Assembly (NCBI GenBank): GCA_016790435.1
Contig: JAEUPE010000198.1
Location: 1-51,202 of the forward strand
Direction of reading: 5' to 3'
DNA length: 51,202 nt
Source of the DNA: Rubrivivax sp.
GTDB lineage: Bacteria; Pseudomonadota; Gammaproteobacteria; Burkholderiales; Burkholderiaceae_C
A model generated the notes under the pieces. The model saw only the letters and a list, made by a program, of their open reading frames with translations, had not been told where the DNA came from and did no database searches. Below, piece by piece: positions 18,174 to 26,271 of the stretch (positions are counted from its first letter, which is position 1; every line of letters begins with the position of its first letter). The translations under genes were made by a program, and so were the position numbers.

Positions 18174-19277
18174 TCACCTTCCGCCGACCGCGCCGTCGAA
18201 GGCCGGCCCTGGCCCTTTGCGGATCTCGCGTTCCATCTGCCGCAGGCAGGTGGCCACCTGGCTGCCCATGGCCGGCATGCGCATGTCGTTGCTGCGACCC
18301 TCCTCGAAGCAGCGCGCCGCCGCCATGTGCGTGGCCGCCAGCTTGAGCAGCGAGAAGACCTGGTAGTAGTGCACCGACGCCATCGAGACCGTGAGGCCGG
18401 CCTTCTCGCCGTAGCGGGCGTAGAAGTGCGCCGGCTCGAGCAGGCGGCAGAGATACGCGCTGCCGCCCATGTACATGGGCATGCTCACCCAGGCGAGGTC
18501 CTCGTGCGGGTCGCCCAGGTGCACGAGCTCCCAGTCGAGGATGGACGTGATGCGACCGCCCTCTTCCAGGAAATTGCCGGTGCGGTAGTCGCCATGGACC
18601 ACGGCGACGCGCGGCGCCACCGGCGCGTTGCGCTCCAGCCAGCGCAGGCCCCATTGCGCCAGCGGATACGGCCGCATCGCCCAGCGCTCGATGAGTGCGC
18701 CCCAATCGGCGACGACGCGACGCGCCGCGTTGGCCGGCGTGATGGGCTCGGTGGTCGAGGCCAGCCGAGCGATCGGCCGGCTCGTCCAGTCGAGGCCATG
18801 CAGCGCCGCCAGCGCGTCGGTGAACTGGTCGCCGAGGCTGACGCGGTAGTCCTCCGGCAGCGGCGGCTCGCTCGGCGAGACCCAGGGCACCACAGCGGCA
18901 CCGGCCACCTTTTCGCAGAACATGAAGGGCGCGCCGAGGATGCCGGTATCGTCGCTCGCCCAGTAGGCCCTGGGCACCGGCACGGCCGTGTCCTGCAGCG
19001 ACTGCATGGCCCACACCTGCGGCCAGGCGCTGTAGGGCGCGAAGAGCCCGGCATCCGAGCCCAGCCTCAGGATGAGCTCCTGCGGCCCGGCGGCGTCCGG
19101 CAGCCCACGCGCCGTGAGCCCGCAGGTGAGCCAGGAGAAGCCGACCGGAAAGCGGCGCAGCCCGCTCACTGCCACCTTGGCGCCGACTTGCGCCGTCAGG
19201 TACTGCTCGACATTGCAGGCGAGTGTCTCGTTGTCGCCGATGGCCGCCAGGCCGGCAGCCGAGGGCATCGCGTTCAT
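18174..19277 (-). CDS. APH-type phosphotransferase (acyl-CoA-associated kinase), copy 1
   Basis: 367 aa kinase of the aminoglycoside/choline phosphotransferase fold. The catalytic loop HGDYRTGN has D230 as base and N235; the metal-binding DWE has D248. The N-lobe ends in LILRLGSD. In this subgroup the relatives are not antibiotic-resistance enzymes but kinases linked to acyl-CoA dehydrogenases (LvaA; kinase domain of human ACAD10/11), which phosphorylate hydroxyacyl-CoA. GGAGGAAACAGACC precedes ATG 19277. Its start overlaps the phosphatase stop (ATGA), and the LvaB-like gene follows, supporting a kinase plus small-subunit complex. Confidence 0.88.
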   Translation of the reverse strand: MNAMPSAAGLAAIGDNETLACNVEQYLTAQVGAKVAVSGLRRFPVGFSWLTCGLTARGLPDAAGPQELILRLGSDAGLFAPYSAWPQVWAMQSLQDTAVPVPRAYWASDDTGILGAPFMFCEKVAGAAVVPWVSPSEPPLPEDYRVSLGDQFTDALAALHGLDWTSRPIARLASTTEPITPANAARRVVADWGALIERWAMRPYPLAQWGLRWLERNAPVAPRVAVVHGDYRTGNFLEEGGRITSILDWELVHLGDPHEDLAWVSMPMYMGGSAYLCRLLEPAHFYARYGEKAGLTVSMASVHYYQVFSLLKLAATHMAAARCFEEGRSNDMRMPAMGSQVATCLRQMEREIRKGPGPAFDGAVGGR

Positions 19278-19918
19278 GGTCTGTTTCCTCCGGCCGCACC
19301 GGGCCGCACGGTGGGCGGCGGCGGTGCTGGCGGCCGCTCGTGGTGGCCGCTCTCGTTGATGCTCACCACCCCGACGACACCGGCCGCCCGCACGCGCAGC
19401 CGCGTGATGGAGCCATAGCCCGGGTGGAAATGCGTGATGCGCGGCAGCCCGAGCGCGTGCGAGAGCACGAGGTTGATGGGCAAGCCGTGCGCGAAGACGA
19501 CGACGTGGCTGGCAGTATCGCCGAGCGCAAGGGTTTGTTGCAGCGCGCCGAGCACGTCGGCGCGGAAGCGGTCGGGGTCGCTGCCGAGGTAGCGCACCGG
19601 GTCGGCCACGAAGCGTTGCCACGAGGCCGGGTCGAGCGCGCGCAGGGTCTCGGTGCTGCGGTAGCGGCTGGTGCTGCGGTCGGCCTCGGCCCAGCCGTCG
19701 ATGGTGATGACCGGCAGGCTCAGCGCCTCGGCGAGTGGCAACGCCGTCTGCTGCGCGCGGTGCAGCGGGCTCGCGACGACGTGCGTGATGCCCTCGGCCG
19801 CGAGGTGCCGGGCGACGGCGCGTGCCTGCGCCCAACCGTCGGCGCGCAGCGGCGGGTCGTGCGGGCGCTCGGCATCGTCCTCGTCGGGGCGCCCGTGCCG
19901 GACGAGGACCAGCTTCAT
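19274..19918 (-). CDS. Histidine phosphatase family protein
   Basis: 214 aa cytoplasmic enzyme of the phosphoglycerate-mutase-like fold. The N-terminal LVLVRHGRPDED supplies the nucleophilic His (H8), with R7; a second active-site His is in VVVFAHGLPINLVLSHALG. ASPLHRAQQTA is the usual third motif. The C-terminus is Pro-rich. It is coupled by four-base ATGA overlaps to both neighbours, the MaoC hydratase upstream and the kinase downstream. A phosphatase between a hydratase and a kinase suggests it acts on the same phosphorylated acyl intermediate or on free phosphometabolites; this is inference. Confidence 0.88.
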   Translation of the reverse strand: MKLVLVRHGRPDEDDAERPHDPPLRADGWAQARAVARHLAAEGITHVVASPLHRAQQTALPLAEALSLPVITIDGWAEADRSTSRYRSTETLRALDPASWQRFVADPVRYLGSDPDRFRADVLGALQQTLALGDTASHVVVFAHGLPINLVLSHALGLPRITHFHPGYGSITRLRVRAAGVVGVVSINESGHHERPPAPPPPTVRPGAAGGNRP

Positions 19919-20433
19919 GGCGCCGGCCGGGCGCCGGGGTCGGGCGTGTCCGGTGCCGGCGCCGCGCCGGCGGCGGGCCGGCGCCGGTAGAAGCCGTTGC
20001 CGCTCATCGTCATCACGACCTCGTCGCGCTGGTTCAGCAGCTCGTGCTGCGCGCTGACGATGCCTCGGTCGGGCCGCGTCTCGGAGGCCCGCGCCTTGGC
20101 CACGCGCACGCGCGCCCGCAGCCGGTCGCCCGGGCGCACGGGCCGAAGCCAGCGCACCTGGTCGACACCGGGTGAACCCATCGAAGAGACGCGGGAGATG
20201 AAGTGGTCGCACAGGAGCCGCATCATGATGGCGCAGCTCATCCATCCGCTGCCCACCAGCCCCCCGAAATGCGTGGCCGCCGCGGCGGCATGGTCGAGAT
20301 GGAAAGGCTGCGGGTCGTAGCGCTGCGCGAACTCGATGATCTCCTGCTCGGTGACCAGATGGTCACCGAACTCGAAGGCCTCGCCCTCGGCGTAGTCCTC
20401 GAACCAGCGTTCCTGAAGTGGCACCGCGCTCAT
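19915..20433 (-). CDS. MaoC-family (R)-specific enoyl-CoA hydratase
   Basis: 172 aa hotdog-fold hydratase. The hydratase-2 dyad is D40 and H45 (YDPQPFHLD) followed by HFGGLVGSGW. These enzymes hydrate trans-2-enoyl-CoA to (3R)-hydroxyacyl-CoA. The start ATG 20433 follows the SDR gene by 25 bases; its stop overlaps the phosphatase start. In the operon it would act after the acyl-CoA dehydrogenase, and the (R)-product would suit the MFE-2-like SDR at 50262. Confidence 0.9.
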   Translation of the reverse strand: MSAVPLQERWFEDYAEGEAFEFGDHLVTEQEIIEFAQRYDPQPFHLDHAAAAATHFGGLVGSGWMSCAIMMRLLCDHFISRVSSMGSPGVDQVRWLRPVRPGDRLRARVRVAKARASETRPDRGIVSAQHELLNQRDEVVMTMSGNGFYRRRPAAGAAPAPDTPDPGARPAP

Positions 20434-20458
20434 CTTCGGCTCCGGGCAGCCCGGGGGC

Positions 20459-21331
20459 TCAGGCCTTGCGCCGGAGCAGCTCGGGCGTGATCGAGCGGTG
20501 GAAGCCGTTGAAGGCCTCGTTGCGGCTCGTGCGCTCGATCGTCCAGTAGGCGCTCTTGTTGTTGACGGTGCCGCCGTCGACGCGGATGCAGTCGCCCGTG
20601 ATGTACGCCGCCGCCGGCGAGAGCAGGTAGACGATGGCGCCGGAGACCTCGGCCTCGGTGCCGTAGCGCTGCAGCGGCACGGCGGCAGGAAACTCCAGGA
20701 TCTTGGCCTGCTGCTCGGGCGGGTAGCGGTCGAAGCCGCTCGAGGCGACGCCGCCCGGCGCCACGCAGTTGACGCGCACGCCGCTCGTCGCCCACTCGCA
20801 GGCCGCCGTCTGGCTCATCGTGAGCACGCCGCCGCGCGAGGCACCGCTGTGCGTGAAGTCGGGCCAGCCGTGCCAGATGTCGGCGATGACATTGACGATG
20901 GCGCCGCCATGCTGCTTAAGGCAGCGGTTGTAGGCCTCGCGCATGAAGATGAAGGTGCCGGTGAGGTTGTTGCGAACCACCGCCTCGAAACCCTTGGTGC
21001 TGATGGTCTCGAAGGCGGCGCGGTACTGGCCGCCGGCGTTGTTGACGAGGCCGTGGAATCGACCCTTCAGCGCCAGCACGGCGTCGATGGTGGCGGCCAC
21101 CGCCACCTCGTCGCGGATGTCGCAGGGATGGGCGCTGGCGCTGCCGCCGTCCTCGGCGATCTCCGCGCGCACGGCCTCCAGCTTCTCGGGCGTGCGGCCG
21201 ACGAGCGCGACATGCGCACCCAGCGAGGCGAGCTCGTGCGACGTGCAACGGCCGATGCCGCTGCCGCCGCCGGTCACGATGATGGTCTGGCCGGCGAAGA
21301 CGCCGGCGCGAAAGACGGATTGGTAAGGCAT
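20459..21331 (-). CDS. SDR oxidoreductase resembling peroxisomal trans-2-enoyl-CoA reductase (PECR)
   Basis: 290 aa Rossmann-fold enzyme. NAD(P) motif GGGSGIG lies at residues 21-27, and VNNAGGQ at about 96-102. At the usual YxxxK active site it reads HSGASRGGV (residues 161-169) rather than YSASK. The same variant occurs, from memory, in mammalian PECR (HSGAARAGV), as do GGQ after VNN and the EWA-SG-VRVNCVAPG stretch. I therefore infer an NADPH-dependent 2-enoyl- or 2,4-dienoyl-CoA reductase. The C-terminal 45 residues extend beyond the usual SDR end. It lies in the operon between an acyl-CoA dehydrogenase and the MaoC hydratase. Confidence 0.87.
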   Translation of the reverse strand: MPYQSVFRAGVFAGQTIIVTGGGSGIGRCTSHELASLGAHVALVGRTPEKLEAVRAEIAEDGGSASAHPCDIRDEVAVAATIDAVLALKGRFHGLVNNAGGQYRAAFETISTKGFEAVVRNNLTGTFIFMREAYNRCLKQHGGAIVNVIADIWHGWPDFTHSGASRGGVLTMSQTAACEWATSGVRVNCVAPGGVASSGFDRYPPEQQAKILEFPAAVPLQRYGTEAEVSGAIVYLLSPAAAYITGDCIRVDGGTVNNKSAYWTIERTSRNEAFNGFHRSITPELLRRKA

Positions 21332-21352
21332 CGGGTGAGCCCTTCAGCGAAT

Positions 21353-21385
21353 GGTCGGTACGGCGGCGGGTCGGTAGAACGGCGG
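21353..21385. repeat. Short direct repeat between SDR and acyl-CoA dehydrogenase genes
   Basis: GGTCGGTACGGCGG (21353-21366) is followed by GGTCGGTAGAACGGCGG (21369-21385) in the 55-base gap before the SDR start at 21331. It could be a leader element or chance; no function is assigned. Confidence 0.4.
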
Positions 21386-21386
21386 G

Positions 21387-22538
21387 TCAGTACTGGACGG
21401 CCACGCGGCCGATGCGCTCGCGCGCAATGATGAGCTTCATCACCTGCGCCGTGCCGTCGCCGATCTCCAGGCCCATGACGTCGCGCAGGCGCTGCTGGTG
21501 CGGCAGGTCCTTACTCCAGCCGTAGTGGCCGAAGGTCAGCAGGCACTGGTGGATGGTGTCGAAGGCGATCTTCGGCCCCATCCACTTGCACATCGCCGCC
21601 TCGGCCGTGTGCGGCTGGCCGGCGTCGCGCAACGCCAGGGCGTGATAACAGAGCTGGCGCACGGCCGCGATGTGGCTTTCGTACTCGGCGAGCGGGAAAC
21701 TCACGCCCTGGAACTGGCCGATCGGCCGCCCGAACGCCTCGCGCTCCTTGGCATAGGCCCAGGCCTCGTCGAGCGAAGCCTGCGCCGCGCCAACGCATTG
21801 CAGGCCGATCAGCGCGCGGCTGTAGTCGAAGCCCTGCATCACTTGCGTGAAACCCTTTCCCTCGTCGCCGAGGCGGTGGCTGGCCGGCACGCGCACGTCG
21901 TCGAAGAAGACCGAGCCGCGGCCGATGACGGCGCTGCCGACGTCGTCGAACTTCGTGCGCGCGATGCCGGCGCCCTCGGCGTACGGGATGAAGAAGGCGC
22001 TGACGCCGCGCGCCCCTTCGTCTGGTGCGCCGGTGCGCGCGAAGATCAGGTAGGCATCGGCGCGGTCGGCGAAGGTGATGCTGGTCTTCTCGCCGTGCAC
22101 GACGTAGTGGTCCCCGTCCTTGCGCGCGCGCAGCTGCAGGTTGCCCGCGTCCGAGCCGCCGCGCGGCTCGGTCAGGCAGATCGCCACCACCGCGTCGCCG
22201 CGGCACATGCGCGGCACCCACTCCCGCCGCACGGCTCCTTCGGCATGCCGCATCAGGATGGCGCCAGTGAGCGAGATGCCCACGGGCACGGCACTGACGT
22301 TGAAGTCGCCATAGGCCAGCGCCTCGGTGATGAGGCCGGTGGTCACGGCGTCGGCGCCCATGCCCCCCAGCTCCTCGGGCAGGTCCATGCCGAGGAAGCC
22401 GAGCCGGCCCATCTCGGCCACCAGCTCGCGCTCGAGCACGCCATGACGGTCGCGCTTCTGGTAGTCGGGCAGGAGCCGCTCGCGTGCGAAGCGCCGCGCG
22501 CTCTCCTGCAGGGCCCTTTGATCCTCGGTCAAGACCAT
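21387..22538 (-). CDS. Acyl-CoA dehydrogenase
   Basis: 383 aa, full length. Begins MVLTEDQRALQESARRFARE, with the FAD/substrate segments ICLTEPRGGSDAGNL and VHGEKTSITFADRADAY. The C-terminal helix bundle contains AFGRPIGQFQGVSFPLAE. Near the C-terminus EIGDGTAQVMKLIIARE stands where many family members have YEGT or YGGT, so an Asp rather than Glu occupies the catalytic-loop position. ATG 22538 has AAGGAG at good spacing. It oxidises an acyl-CoA using electron transfer flavoprotein, whose genes are not in the window. Upstream, 22563-22576 resembles the shared operator weakly. Confidence 0.9.
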   Translation of the reverse strand: MVLTEDQRALQESARRFARERLLPDYQKRDRHGVLERELVAEMGRLGFLGMDLPEELGGMGADAVTTGLITEALAYGDFNVSAVPVGISLTGAILMRHAEGAVRREWVPRMCRGDAVVAICLTEPRGGSDAGNLQLRARKDGDHYVVHGEKTSITFADRADAYLIFARTGAPDEGARGVSAFFIPYAEGAGIARTKFDDVGSAVIGRGSVFFDDVRVPASHRLGDEGKGFTQVMQGFDYSRALIGLQCVGAAQASLDEAWAYAKEREAFGRPIGQFQGVSFPLAEYESHIAAVRQLCYHALALRDAGQPHTAEAAMCKWMGPKIAFDTIHQCLLTFGHYGWSKDLPHQQRLRDVMGLEIGDGTAQVMKLIIARERIGRVAVQY

Positions 22539-22562
22539 GCACTTTCTCCTTCGACCTAAATA

Positions 22563-22576
22563 ATAAGCTAGCGCAC
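22563..22576. promoter_or_regulatory. Degenerate shared-operator-like site
   Basis: On the minus strand GTGC-GCTAGC-TTAT, 24 bases before the acyl-CoA dehydrogenase ATG. It keeps the GCTAG centre and one half-site of site D but loses the other half. It lies in an A/T-richer patch (CTAAATAATAAGC) that may be an internal promoter. Confidence 0.3.
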
Positions 22577-22645
22577 GATCTGAAGTGGCCTGAGAGGCGT
22601 CCCGGCAGCGCATCCGCGCGTGCAGGCCCCCCGCAGCGCCCGTGC

Positions 22646-23806
22646 CTATGGCGTCGGGATTCCCCAGTCGGCCAGCACCTCGGCGCTGTGCTCCCCCGGC
22701 GCCGGCGCCGGGCGCCGCAGCGCACCGGGCGTGCGGCTGAAGCGCGGCGCCGGATTCGGGTGCTGAACGCCGTCGAGCAGGGCATGCACGCCGCGTGCGC
22801 GGTTGTGCGGGTGCGCCCACGCCTCGTCGATGTCGAGCACCGGCGCGAAGCAGGCCTCCCGCCCGGCCATGGCGACCTCCCACTGCGACCGAGTGCGTGT
22901 GCGCAAGACGGTGGCGAAGCGCTCGCGCATCGCCGGCCAGGCCGCTCGGTCGTTCTGGCCCGGCAACTCCTCGGCGCGCAGCCCCATCACCGACAGCAGG
23001 TTCGCGTAGAAGTGCGGCTCGATGGCGCCGACGCTGACGAACTTGCCGTCGCTCGTCTCGTAGGTGCCGAAGAACGGCGCGCCGCCGTCGACGATGTTCT
23101 CGCCGCGGCCCGCCGTCCAGGTGCCTTGCTGGCGATAAGCCTGGAAGGCGGACATGAGGCCGGCCACGCCGTCGACGATGGCGGCATCCACCACCTGCCC
23201 GCGGCCCGACCGGCGGGCCTCGTGCAGCGCCGCGAGCACGCCGGCCACCAGGTACATCGCCCCGCCGCCGAGGTCGGCCACGAGATTGAGCGGTGGCGAC
23301 GGTGGCCGGTCGCCAGCGCCGATGCAGTGCAACGCACCGGTGAGCGCGAGGTAGTTGATGTCGTGCCCGGCCTCCTGCGCCAGCGGGCCCTCCTGGCCCC
23401 AGCCCGTCATGCGGCCGTAGATCAGCTTCGGGTTGCGCGCCAGGCAGGGCTCGGGGCCAAGCCCCAGCCGCTCGGCCACGCCCGGTCGGTAGCCCTCCAT
23501 CAGCACGTCGGCGCGCTCCACCATCGCCAGCAGCGTCTGCTCCGAGCCCGGCTGCTTGAGGTCGAGGGCCAGCGAACGCTTGTTGCGGTTGTAGAAGTCG
23601 AAGCGCGGCGGCACGTCACGCGTCGCGCCGGGCCCCGGTGGCCGGTCGATGCGCACGACATCGGCACCCATGTCGGCGAGCCACGCACCGGCAAAAGGCA
23701 CCGGGCCGATGGCGGTGAGCTCGATCACGCGCAGGCCGGCGAGCGGGCCGCTCGGAGGCGTGCCCATGCCGGCTTCCCTGCCGGCCGTGTTGTTTTCGGC
23801 AGTCAT
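22646..23806 (-). CDS. Alpha-methylacyl-CoA racemase (CaiB/BaiF superfamily)
   Basis: 386 aa. It interconverts (2R)- and (2S)-methylacyl-CoA, needed because acyl-CoA dehydrogenases take only the S form. Evidence for racemase rather than transferase is the catalytic set: H148 (AGHDINY), D178 (LVADLGGG) and E263 (GAIEPHFYA). Their spacing of 30 and 85 residues is the same as His126, Asp156 and Glu241 of the Mycobacterium tuberculosis enzyme MCR. The N-terminus GLRVIELTAIGPVPFAGAWL is also typical. It starts in a four-base ATGA overlap with the kinase stop. It implies a 2-methyl-branched substrate such as an isoprenoid or steroid side chain. Confidence 0.93.
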   Translation of the reverse strand: MTAENNTAGREAGMGTPPSGPLAGLRVIELTAIGPVPFAGAWLADMGADVVRIDRPPGPGATRDVPPRFDFYNRNKRSLALDLKQPGSEQTLLAMVERADVLMEGYRPGVAERLGLGPEPCLARNPKLIYGRMTGWGQEGPLAQEAGHDINYLALTGALHCIGAGDRPPSPPLNLVADLGGGAMYLVAGVLAALHEARRSGRGQVVDAAIVDGVAGLMSAFQAYRQQGTWTAGRGENIVDGGAPFFGTYETSDGKFVSVGAIEPHFYANLLSVMGLRAEELPGQNDRAAWPAMRERFATVLRTRTRSQWEVAMAGREACFAPVLDIDEAWAHPHNRARGVHALLDGVQHPNPAPRFSRTPGALRRPAPAPGEHSAEVLADWGIPTP

Positions 23807-24891
23807 GCGAGGCCGTCCTTCCCTTCTTCCTCGATCAACTTCCGGCCGCGCATGGCGTAGGCCAGCGCGAGCTTGCGGCCCACGCGCGCGGCATCGGGCA
23901 GGAAGGCATTGCCGCCCTCGCCGCGGCTCGCCACGCTGGCGCTGCCCACGGCCCCGCGGAACATCGCGAAGACCTTGTGGAACGTGCTCATGCGCTCGGT
24001 CGAGCCGGCCAGGGCGTAATAGCGCTCGAGGTAGGCGTCCTCACCCGGAATGCCCAGCTCCGCCAGCGGCGCGCCGAGCAGCCCGCCGTTCTCGTCGGCC
24101 GCCATGCGCCAGGCCTGGCAGTTGAACGCGACGTCGACGAGCGGATGGCCGAGCGTCGAGAGCTCCCAGTCGAGCACGGCCACGACGCGCGGCTCGGTGG
24201 GGTGGAACAGCATGTTGCCGATGCGGAAGTCGCCGTGGCACAGGCGCAGCAACTCGCTCGCCGGCACGCGCTCGGCCAGCCAGGCGGTGATGAAGTCGAG
24301 CGCCGGGTTGTCGTCGTCGCCGCGCCGCCACTTCGCCCATTGCTCCGACCAGCGCTTCAGCTGGCGCGCGAAGTAATTGCCCGGCCGGCCGAAGTCGGCA
24401 AGGCCAACGGCCGCCGGGTCGACACGGTGGATGGCGGCCATCGCGCCGACCATGGCCTCGAAGACGGAGGCGCGCTCTTCGCGCGCGAGCCCCGGTGTCG
24501 CGTACTCCGTGAAGACACGCCCCTGCACCCACTGCATCAGGTAGAAGGGCGTGCCGAGAACTTCGCGGTCGGCGCAGTAGTGCAGCGGCTCGGGCACCGG
24601 CACGCCCGTGCCCGGTGCCGCGTGCAGCGCCTGCAGCACGCGCCACTCGCGGTCGATGGCGTGCGCCGAGGGCATCAGCGGGCCTGCAGGCTGCTTGCGC
24701 AGCACGGCGCGCCAGTCGCCCCGCTGCACGAAGTAGGTCGGGTTGGACATGCCCGCCTCGGTGCGGCGGATCTGCAGCGCTCCGCTGCGATCGGCGCCCA
24801 GGACGACGCGCAGGTAGTCCGCCAGCCGGGCGGCATCGAAGTCGACCCCGCGTTGTGCAGCGCCCGCGCCGACAGCGGCGTCCACGCTCAT
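23803..24891 (-). CDS. APH-type phosphotransferase (ACAD11-like kinase domain), copy 2
   Basis: 362 aa kinase fold. N-lobe VLRKQP (K66) and DREWRVL (E82). The catalytic loop HGDFRIGN has D221 and N226, and DWELSTLGHPLVDVAF begins with metal-binding D241. GMSNPTYFV replaces the Gly-rich loop. This subgroup is homologous to the kinase domain of human ACAD10/ACAD11. It is coupled to the acyl-CoA dehydrogenase upstream by a one-base overlap (TGATG), so kinase and dehydrogenase are made together, as if ACAD11 were split. Probable substrate is a 4-hydroxyacyl-CoA. Confidence 0.9.
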   Translation of the reverse strand: MSVDAAVGAGAAQRGVDFDAARLADYLRVVLGADRSGALQIRRTEAGMSNPTYFVQRGDWRAVLRKQPAGPLMPSAHAIDREWRVLQALHAAPGTGVPVPEPLHYCADREVLGTPFYLMQWVQGRVFTEYATPGLAREERASVFEAMVGAMAAIHRVDPAAVGLADFGRPGNYFARQLKRWSEQWAKWRRGDDDNPALDFITAWLAERVPASELLRLCHGDFRIGNMLFHPTEPRVVAVLDWELSTLGHPLVDVAFNCQAWRMAADENGGLLGAPLAELGIPGEDAYLERYYALAGSTERMSTFHKVFAMFRGAVGSASVASRGEGGNAFLPDAARVGRKLALAYAMRGRKLIEEEGKDGLA

Positions 24892-26195
24892 CACGCCGCG
24901 GCCGACGTGGCCTTCTTGCCCGAGAAGCCGAACAGGTATTGCGCCACGCGGCGCTTCTGCACCTCCTCGCTGCCCTCGGTGATGCGGTAGCGACGGTGGT
25001 GGCGGTAGATGTGCTCGAAGGGCAGCGCGCGGCTGTAGCCCATGCCACCGTGCACCTGCATGGCCTGGTCGGCCGCCTCGCACACGAGCCGGTTCGCGCG
25101 GAAGTTGCAGATCGAAACCATGTCGCTGATCTCCAGCGGGTTCTGCCGGTCCATCTGCCAGGCCGTCTTGAAGATGAAGTTGCGCACCATCTCGCACTCG
25201 GCATACAGCTCGACGAGTGGCCACTGGATGGCCTGCTTCTTGGCCAGCGGCTCGCCGAAGGCGACGCGGCTCTTGGCGTACTTCACCGCCTCCTGGATGC
25301 AGTAGCGGGCCGCACCGGCGCTGGCGGCCGCCTGGCGGATGCGGTTCTCGTGCACGAAGCGCTGCGCGCAGACGAGGCCCTCGCCCTCCTTGTGCAGGAT
25401 GGCGCTGTCGGGCACGCGCACGTTGACCAGTTCGGTCTCGGCGTGGTCGCTCGGCATGTTGAAGGTCCAGTGGTTGTATAGGACCTTGTGGCCGGCCGCG
25501 TTGGTGGGCACGATGAAGGCGGTGATGCCCTTGCCGTCGCCCGGCTTGCCCGAGGTGCGCGCGAAGACGAGGTTGCCGTGCGCTCGCGCCACCTGGCTGT
25601 TCCAGCGCTTCATGCCGTTGATGATCCAGTCGCCACTGCCGTCGGTGGCGCGCTCGCCCTTCGTGTCCATCCACGTCGCGTCGCTGCCGTGCCCGGGCTC
25701 CGTGAGGCCGAAGCTCAGGTGCATCCTGCCGGTGATGATCCCTTCGATGTACTTCTTCTGCTCCGGCGTGCCGTAGTCGGCGATCACCGGCACGATGGGG
25801 AAGTTGCCGACGATGCTGCTCTCGTCCTGCAGGTCGTTGTGCAGGCCGAGGCCCCTGGCCGCGAAGTGCTCGCGGATGGCGGCGATCATCAGGTTGCTGG
25901 CCGCGCCGCCGCCGCAGCTCTTGGGCAGGCCCAGGCGCAGGTGCCCGGCCTTGTCGGCGCGACGCTCCATCTCCTCGATCAGCGCGCGCCACTTCGGATG
26001 CGGGCGGCCGTCGTTCTCCCAGTCGGTGCGGGCGTACTCGCGCCGGTGGTCGAAGAACTGCATGTGCTCGTGCTCGAGCGGCTGGATCTCGCGCTCGATG
26101 AACACGTCGAGCTCGGCCAGCTTGGCGGTGATCTCTTCGGGCAGGCGAAAGTCCATGGCGCGGCGGTCCTCGGCAGGCGGCGAGACGCTCGCCAC
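24891..26195 (-). CDS. Acyl-CoA dehydrogenase, ACAD11-like
   Basis: 434 aa. Contains LTEPGHGSDATWMDTKGER, the FAD-binding segment, NHWTFNMPSDHAE, RVAFGEPLAKKQAIQWPLVE and the C-terminal YRITEGSEEVQKRRVAQYLF. The N-terminal region with EREIQPLEHEH is long, as in the ACAD10/11 and FadE-type long forms. GTG 26195 was chosen for a GGGAG site five bases upstream; ATG 26156 (MDFRLPEE) is an equally plausible start. First gene of the nine-gene acyl-CoA group, preceded by a strong promoter with embedded operator site C. With the coupled kinase it may remove phosphate from 4-phosphoacyl-CoA to give an enoyl-CoA. Confidence 0.92.
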   Translation of the reverse strand: MASVSPPAEDRRAMDFRLPEEITAKLAELDVFIEREIQPLEHEHMQFFDHRREYARTDWENDGRPHPKWRALIEEMERRADKAGHLRLGLPKSCGGGAASNLMIAAIREHFAARGLGLHNDLQDESSIVGNFPIVPVIADYGTPEQKKYIEGIITGRMHLSFGLTEPGHGSDATWMDTKGERATDGSGDWIINGMKRWNSQVARAHGNLVFARTSGKPGDGKGITAFIVPTNAAGHKVLYNHWTFNMPSDHAETELVNVRVPDSAILHKEGEGLVCAQRFVHENRIRQAAASAGAARYCIQEAVKYAKSRVAFGEPLAKKQAIQWPLVELYAECEMVRNFIFKTAWQMDRQNPLEISDMVSICNFRANRLVCEAADQAMQVHGGMGYSRALPFEHIYRHHRRYRITEGSEEVQKRRVAQYLFGFSGKKATSAAA

Positions 26196-26226
26196 CCGTG
26201 CTCCCTGTCAGGAGCAAGGCCCGCAG

Positions 26227-26255
26227 ACCGTACATGTGCGTACGATCTCTGTCAA
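26227..26255 (-). promoter_or_regulatory. Sigma70-like promoter overlapping shared operator site C
   Basis: Minus strand: perfect -35 TTGACA (26255-26250), 17-base spacer, -10 TACGGT (26232-26227). The repeat ACCGTAC-ATG-TGCGTAC (26227-26243, plus strand) fills the spacer and the -10 box, the position of a classic repressor operator. It serves the acyl-CoA dehydrogenase at 26195. Confidence 0.65.
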
Positions 26256-26271
26256 TGCGGCTTCCCTGCAC

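Noticed and set aside
22646..23806. Calling the second CaiB-family gene a CoA-transferase
   Set aside because: His, Asp and Glu are all present with exactly the MCR racemase spacing, so racemase is the better call.
18174..24891. APH-fold genes as antibiotic-resistance determinants
   Set aside because: Both are embedded in acyl-CoA operons and coupled to dehydrogenase, phosphatase or hydratase genes; the aminoglycoside kinase reading does not fit.
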